Below the pieces are notes generated by a model. The model was not told the origin of the DNA. It did not search any database and saw nothing but the letters and a program-made list of their open reading frames with translations. Made by a program: the position numbers and the translations under genes. Shown here one piece after another: positions 59,715 through 64,000 of a stretch of 64,000 nt of DNA. The stretch's first letter is position 1. Each line of letters begins with the position of its first letter. The DNA is from Streptomyces alfalfae (GTDB taxonomy: Bacteria > Actinomycetota > Actinomycetes > Streptomycetales > Streptomycetaceae): assembly GCF_004127445.1 (NCBI RefSeq), contig NZ_QEXM01000041.1, positions 310,001 to 374,000 of the forward strand. Direction: 5' to 3'.

Positions 59715-60987
59715 GCCCCGGGTCGCCGGCCCGGACGGGCCGATCCCGCTCACCGGGTTCCTCGCGCTCATCGGGGTCTTCCCGCTCGCCGGGGCCCTCG
59801 CTCTTGCCGGAACCCCCGGGGCGGCTGCGCGCGCCGAGGCCCGCCGCGACGAGCAGCAGCCCGCCCAGCATCACGAACGGCGCCGCCACGCCCGCCACCC
59901 CGGCGATCAGGCCGGCGGAGGCGGGTGCGGCGACCTGCCCGAGCCGGTTGCCGGTCAGCCGGAGCGCGAGGGCGGTGGAGCGGGCCTCGTCCGGAGCCGC
60001 CTGGACGACCGTCGTCATCGACAGAGGCTGGCCCACACCCAGGCAGAAGCCGAGCAGCACGAGCATGACGCCGAGCGCCCACACGGGCACGGGCAGCGCG
60101 ACCCCCGCGCAGAGCAGCGCGGCGAGCGAGCAGGTGACGACGATCAGCGCGGTGCGGCCGAGCAGCCCGATCAGCGGGGTCATCACCAGCCGGCAGGCGA
60201 TGGTCGCCGCGGCCCGCAGCGAGAGCAGCAGGCCGACCGTGGCGGGCGCGATGCCGCGGTCCTCGCCGACCACGGGCAGATAGGCCGTGAGGATGTCCGT
60301 CGCGGAGAGCACGGCCAGGCTGATGAAGATGCCCGCGGGCACGCCACGGGCGCGCAGGATGCCGAGGACCGGCGCCTTCGCCGCCCGCTCGGGGCGGGGG
60401 CCCGCGGAGCGGACGTGCTCGATGCGCCACAGCGAGCCCAGGGCGAGAGCGGCGACCGCCGCCGAGACGAACAGCGCGAAGGCGCTCGTACGGTCGATGT
60501 CCGCGCCGATCAGGGCGCCCGCCGCGAGCGGGCCCGCCAGCTGGCCGAGCGAGGCGCCGATGGTGAAGTGGCCGAAGTTGCGGTCCTGTTCCTCGGGCGC
60601 GGACTGCCGGGCGACGAGCGACTGCGCGCCGATCACGAAGCAGAGGTGGCCGAGCCCCATCACACCGCTCCACGCCGCCATCGCGGCGAGCGAGCCCGCC
60701 GTGCCGCTCAGGGCGCAGCCGCCGGCGATCAGGACGACGCCGGCGGGCAGCAGGGGGGCGCACCGCCCGTGGTCCGTCCTGCGGCCGAGGGGGACGGCCG
60801 CGAAGAGCGGGAGCAGGGCGTAGACGCCCGCGATGACGCCGATGGCACGCTCGTCGGCGCCCAGGGACAGGGCCCGGTAGGAGACGGCGGGCCGCGCCAT
60901 CGACACCGCCCCCTGCGCGAAGCTGAAGGCGATGACGAGACGGAGCAGCCAGCCCCTGCCACCGGGCCGGGCCGAGGCGTCAGGCAT
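59695..60987 (-). CDS. MFS transporter
   Basis: A 430-residue, 12-helix major facilitator. FAAVPLGRRTDHGRCAP is the TM2-TM3 loop, and GHLCFVIGAQSLVA, GFCLGVGQPLSMTTVVQ and LALRLTGNRLGQVAAP are drug-efflux-like segments. The C-terminus is a charged GEREDPDEREEPGERD repeat tail. Substrate is unknown. Its ATG overlaps the CitMHS stop by 1 bp (TGATG), so it is coupled to the citrate transporter. Confidence 0.88.
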   Translation of the reverse strand: MPDASARPGGRGWLLRLVIAFSFAQGAVSMARPAVSYRALSLGADERAIGVIAGVYALLPLFAAVPLGRRTDHGRCAPLLPAGVVLIAGGCALSGTAGSLAAMAAWSGVMGLGHLCFVIGAQSLVARQSAPEEQDRNFGHFTIGASLGQLAGPLAAGALIGADIDRTSAFALFVSAAVAALALGSLWRIEHVRSAGPRPERAAKAPVLGILRARGVPAGIFISLAVLSATDILTAYLPVVGEDRGIAPATVGLLLSLRAAATIACRLVMTPLIGLLGRTALIVVTCSLAALLCAGVALPVPVWALGVMLVLLGFCLGVGQPLSMTTVVQAAPDEARSTALALRLTGNRLGQVAAPASAGLIAGVAGVAAPFVMLGGLLLVAAGLGARSRPGGSGKSEGPGEREDPDEREEPGERDRPVRAGDPGPTAPRP

Positions 60988-62417
60988 CAGATGATGCCGA
61001 AGAGGATGCCGGAGCCGAGCACCACCAGCGAGGTGAGGACGGCCCATTTGACGGTGAACCGCGTGTGGTCGCCGAACTCGACCTTGGCCATCCCGACCAG
61101 GACGTAGACGGCGGGCACCAGCGGGCTCGACATGTGCAGCGCCTGCCCGGCGATGGAGGCGCGGGCGATCTCCAGGGTGCTGACGCCGTGCGCCTGGCCC
61201 GCCTCGGCGAGGACCGGCAGGACGCCGAAGTAGAAGCCGTCGTTCGACATGAAGTAGGTGAGCGGCAGGGAGAGGAGCCCGGTCACGAGGCCCATCTGCG
61301 GGCCCATGCCCTCGGGGATGGCGTCGACGAGCCACGTGGCCATGCTGTCGACCATGCCGGTGCCGGTGAGGACGCCGGTGAAGACGGCGGCGGCGAAGAC
61401 CATGCCGGCGACGTTGAGGACGTTCTCCGCGTGGGCGGCGATACGGGCCTTCTGGTCGGGCATGTGCGGGAAGTTGACCGTGAGGGCGAGCGCGGCGCCG
61501 AGCAGGAAGAGGACCGGGATCGGCAGCCACTCCATGATCATGGCGGTGAGCAGCAGGACGGTGAGGCCCGCGTTGAACCAGTAGAGCTTGGGGCGCAGGG
61601 TGGCGCGGTGCGGGTCGAGGCCCTGGAAGCCGTCCTCCGCCGCGTCCTCGCCGGCGTCCTCCGCGTCCGCTCCCGGGGCCTCGCCGCCGCCTCCGGTGGT
61701 CTTCTTCGTGAGCGGCGTACGGCCGCCGGCGCCGCCCGCGCCCACGAGGACCGTCTCGTCGGCCGTGGCGGTCTCCTTGTGGAGGACCTCGTCGAGCGAG
61801 AGCGTGCCGAGCCGCTTGCGCTCCCGCAGGCCGAGCGCGTAGGAGAGCAGGAAGACGGCGACGAGTCCCATGGCGAGCGCCGGGATCATCGGGACGAAGA
61901 TGTCGGCGGCGTCGACCTTCAGGGCGGTCGCGGCGCGGGCGGTGGGGCCGCCCCAGGGCAGGGTGTTCATGACGCCGTTGGCGGTGGCGGCGACGCCGGT
62001 CATGACCACGAGGCTCATCTTGAGGCGCTTGTAGAGCGGGTACATCGCCGAGACCGTGATCATGAAGGTGGTCGAGCCGTCGCCGTCGAGGGAGACGATC
62101 GCGGCGAGCACGGCGGTGCCGACCACGATGCGGACCGGGTCCGCCTTGCAGAAGCGCAGGATGCCCCGGACGATCGGGTCGAAGAGGCCGACGTCGATCA
62201 TGACGCCGAAGTACACGATGGCGAACATGAGCATGGCCGCCGTGGGCGCCAGATTGCCGACGCCTTCGAGGACGTAGTCCCCGAGATGGGCTCCCTTCCC
62301 CACGAACACGCAGAAGAGAGCGGGGATCAGCACCAGTGCCGCGATCGGCGACATCTTCTTCATCATGATCAGCACCAGGAAGGTGGCGATCATGACGAAT
62401 CCGAGGATTGTCAGCAT
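60987..62417 (-). CDS. CitMHS family citrate-metal:H+ symporter
   Basis: A 476-residue transporter of the CitMHS family, importing citrate complexed with Mg2+ or Ca2+. It has about 12 helices: MLTILGFVMIATFLVLIMM first, then VSLDGDGSTTFMITVSAMYP and GVMNTLPWGGPTARAATAL, which are family hallmarks. A long Gly/Glu-rich central loop (about 225-255) lies between halves. It is probably controlled by citrate; an 8-bp inverted repeat lies in its promoter. Confidence 0.92.
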   Translation of the reverse strand: MLTILGFVMIATFLVLIMMKKMSPIAALVLIPALFCVFVGKGAHLGDYVLEGVGNLAPTAAMLMFAIVYFGVMIDVGLFDPIVRGILRFCKADPVRIVVGTAVLAAIVSLDGDGSTTFMITVSAMYPLYKRLKMSLVVMTGVAATANGVMNTLPWGGPTARAATALKVDAADIFVPMIPALAMGLVAVFLLSYALGLRERKRLGTLSLDEVLHKETATADETVLVGAGGAGGRTPLTKKTTGGGGEAPGADAEDAGEDAAEDGFQGLDPHRATLRPKLYWFNAGLTVLLLTAMIMEWLPIPVLFLLGAALALTVNFPHMPDQKARIAAHAENVLNVAGMVFAAAVFTGVLTGTGMVDSMATWLVDAIPEGMGPQMGLVTGLLSLPLTYFMSNDGFYFGVLPVLAEAGQAHGVSTLEIARASIAGQALHMSSPLVPAVYVLVGMAKVEFGDHTRFTVKWAVLTSLVVLGSGILFGII

Positions 62418-62425
62418 GGGGGCTA

Positions 62426-62479
62426 CCTAACGTTCACCATCGAACTCCCACCAGGTCTGGCGGTCCGGATGACGTTAGG
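62426..62479. promoter_or_regulatory. Inverted repeat upstream of the CitMHS gene
   Basis: CCTAACGT (62426-62433) and ACGTTAGG (62472-62479) are exact inverted copies 38 bp apart, flanking the likely promoter and leader of the citrate transporter. They may be a regulator site or a leader stem. Confidence 0.35.
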
Positions 62480-62577
62480 ACCCGCAATCGAGCGTTAACA
62501 AGATGTTGACGTGCGAGCAATAAGCGCAAAACTCCTGGTCAACGAGGTACGCGTACGAGAGGCGCAACCGGCGGCGG

Positions 62578-63210
62578 TCAGTCGAGCGTCCGCGCGAAGT
62601 AGGCGTGCAGCAGGGTCCGCGCCTCCTCGACCAGGTGCGGGTCGCCGCCGGGGCGGCCCCGGAAGGCGAGCTGGAGCACGGCGTCGACCGCCTCGACGCC
62701 GACCGCCACGGTCCTGCGCAGCCGGCCCTCCAGCGGCCGGTCCAGGTGGTCCGCGAGCAGCGCCGCCACCCGTTCGGCGACCTGTTCGTTGGCGTCCGGC
62801 ATGGCGTCGGGCGCCGAGGGGATGCCGAAGTCCACGAGGCCGAAGCCGGGGACGGTGCGCATCATCGCGAGGTACTCGTCGAAGGCGGCGTCGACCGCGC
62901 CGCGCCAGTCGCCCCGGGCGACGTCGGCCATGCGGGCCGCGACGCGTTCGGCGTAGCGGTCGAGGTTGCGGTGGGCCAGGGCGTCGGCGAGGGCGCGCTT
63001 GTTGCCGAAGAACCGGTAGACCGAGCCGATCGGCACGCCGGCGCGGAGGGCGACGGCCCGGGTGGTGAGGTTCTCGTAGCCGACCTCGTCGAGGACGGCG
63101 GCGCAGGCGTCGAGGATGCGGGCCAGCCGCTCGGCGCTGCGCTCCTGCACGGGCACGCGGCGCATCGAGGCCGGGGCCTTCGGTTCCCTGGGCGGCTTCG
63201 GCTGGCGCAT
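62578..63210 (-). CDS. TetR family transcriptional regulator, probable hmgA regulator
   Basis: A 210-residue regulator. A basic N-terminus (MRQPKPPREPKAPASMRR) precedes the helix-turn-helix (about 45-75; LTTRAVALRAGVPIGSVYRF), followed by a C-terminal ligand domain (TetR_C, FGIPSAPDAMPDANEQVAER). It is divergent from hmgA. I chose ATG 63210, since TACTCT lies 6 nt upstream (leaderless pattern), over an outer start at 63228. Confidence 0.9.
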   Translation of the reverse strand: MRQPKPPREPKAPASMRRVPVQERSAERLARILDACAAVLDEVGYENLTTRAVALRAGVPIGSVYRFFGNKRALADALAHRNLDRYAERVAARMADVARGDWRGAVDAAFDEYLAMMRTVPGFGLVDFGIPSAPDAMPDANEQVAERVAALLADHLDRPLEGRLRRTVAVGVEAVDAVLQLAFRGRPGGDPHLVEEARTLLHAYFARTLD

Positions 63211-63270
63211 CCCGGGAGAGTAGAGCACCCCTCATGTTCTTGGCTTCCCCTTGCGGAAGGAAACCTCCAA

Positions 63271-63290
63271 TCCTACGGTGTCCCATAGGA
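63271..63290. promoter_or_regulatory. Candidate operator in the TetR-hmgA divergent promoter
   Basis: TCCTACGGTGTCCCATAGGA is an inverted repeat (TCCTA...TAGGA with inner GG...CC) about 22 bp before the hmgA start. Confidence 0.5.
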
Positions 63291-63311
63291 ATGATTGCAG
63301 AGGGAGCCATG

Positions 63312-64000
63312 ATGAGCGGGGACCGCACGAGCACCACGGGCCGAGCCGGCGAAGGCGAGGCACGCAAGACCGCCGAGGGGTTGGGCTACCTCTCCGGCTT
63401 CGGCAACGAACACAGCTCCGAGGCGGTGCCCGGCGCCCTGCCGCACGGCCGCAACTCGCCCCAGCGCGCCCCCCTCGGGCTCTACGCGGAACAGCTCAGC
63501 GGCTCGGCCTTCACCGAGCCGCGGGCGCACAACCGCCGCTCGTGGCTGTACCGCATCCGCCCCTCGGCCGCGCACCCGCGCTTCACCCGCGTGGACAACG
63601 GCGGCGTCCGCACCGCCCCCTTCACCGAGTCGGCGCCCGACCCGAACCGGCTGCGCTGGAACCCGCTCCCCGAGCCGGCCCCCGGCACGGACTTCCTCGC
63701 GGGCCTGTGGACGCTGGGCGGCAACGGCGACGCGGCCCAGCGCACCGGCATGGGCATCCACCTCTACCACGCCAACGCCTCGATGACCGGCCGGGTGTTC
63801 AGCGACGCGGACGGCGAGCTGCTCATCGTGCCCGAGCGCGGCGGCCTGCTCCTGCGCACCGAGTTCGGGCTGCTGCACGCCGAGCCCGGCGAGGTCGCGC
63901 TGATCCCGCGCGGCGTCCGCTTCCGCGTGGAACTCCTCGACGCGAGCGCCCGCGGGTACGTCTGCGAGAACTACGGCGCCCCCTTCCAGCTCCCCGACCT
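63312..64000 (+). CDS. hmgA: Homogentisate 1,2-dioxygenase (partial, runs off the window)
   Basis: The first 229 codons of an iron-dependent ring-cleaving dioxygenase converting homogentisate to maleylacetoacetate in tyrosine/phenylalanine breakdown. Diagnostic N-terminal text: LGYLSGFGNEHSSEA, RAPLGLYAEQLSGSAFT, RRSWLYRIRPS, and GIHLYHANASM with GEVALIPRGVRFRVEL in the cupin part. The iron ligands lie beyond the window. I chose ATG 63312 over ATG 63309 because AGGGAG is then 5 nt upstream. Confidence 0.95.
   Translation, partial: MSGDRTSTTGRAGEGEARKTAEGLGYLSGFGNEHSSEAVPGALPHGRNSPQRAPLGLYAEQLSGSAFTEPRAHNRRSWLYRIRPSAAHPRFTRVDNGGVRTAPFTESAPDPNRLRWNPLPEPAPGTDFLAGLWTLGGNGDAAQRTGMGIHLYHANASMTGRVFSDADGELLIVPERGGLLLRTEFGLLHAEPGEVALIPRGVRFRVELLDASARGYVCENYGAPFQLPD

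Noticed and set aside
57245..60283. A 1012-codon plus-strand frame over the aldehyde dehydrogenase and MFS genes
   Set aside because: It spans several real genes on both strands and intergenic promoters, and its protein is low complexity.

Overview
The window is a high-GC actinobacterial chromosome segment, almost certainly Streptomyces. Supporting evidence: codon third positions are nearly always G or C; there is a mycothiol ligase gene (mshC); there are two chaplin genes (a long sortase-anchored ChpC type and a 77-residue ChpH type); TetR regulators are abundant; and several genes have a TAnnnT -10 box directly abutting the start codon. From memory, and not checked by search, the gene order resembles S. 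coelicolor from about SCO1663 (mshC) to SCO1715 (hmgA). The kdp operon looks like an extra block, since I recall it elsewhere in that species. No prophage, insertion sequence, CRISPR array or biosynthetic gene cluster was recognised. This is mostly core or conserved-arm housekeeping and catabolic territory.

Layout. 0-3.6 kb (minus strand): histidine phosphatase, DUF3090 protein, a PI3/4-kinase-like SCO1664-family protein and mshC, a conserved actinobacterial neighbourhood around mycothiol synthesis. 3.7-12.3 kb: CorA-type metal channel, ferritin-like protein, F420-type oxidoreductase, then an aldo/keto reductase overlapping an 835-residue RecD-like protein whose ATPase motifs are eroded, a 570-bp GC-rich repeat-filled gap, an acidic hypothetical protein and a DUF5703 protein. 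12.4-13.8 kb: chpC and chpH with a very strong hairpin between them and a structured chpH leader. 13.8-20.2 kb: M20 peptidase, tRNA-Leu(GAG), and the kdp potassium pump operon with two tiny membrane-protein genes at its head. 20.3-23.5 kb: VOC protein, cupin, GlxA-like regulator, an orphan coding-like fragment and a YchJ-family protein.

23.5-26.4 kb is a gluconate module: GntR-type repressor divergent from gluconokinase and GntP permease, with two perfect palindromes between them. 26.4-34.7 kb holds an amino-acid permease, a helical-repeat protein, an FAD dehydrogenase, a DMT transporter/NUDIX pair, two small DUF202 membrane proteins, a quinone-oxidoreductase-like enzyme and a histidine-rich protein. 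34.7-38.9 kb is an acyl-CoA-type catabolic block (APH-like kinase, TetR, acyl-CoA synthetase, SDR). 38.9-49.4 kb has hydrolases (alpha/beta, erythromycin-esterase-like, penicillin acylase), an MHS transporter, unknowns and an Rnl5-type RNA ligase.

49.4-59.7 kb has SoxR, a MaoC hydratase and its probable TetR regulator sharing an identical 15-bp operator, then an acyl-CoA dehydrogenase divergent from another TetR. A near-identical 19-bp palindrome lies in that divergent promoter and again, about 6 kb away, in front of an aldehyde/alcohol dehydrogenase pair, suggesting one local regulon. ArsR and TetR regulators and a urea transporter lie between. 59.7-64 kb has an MFS and a CitMHS transporter, then a TetR divergent from hmgA (tyrosine/homogentisate degradation), which runs off the window end.
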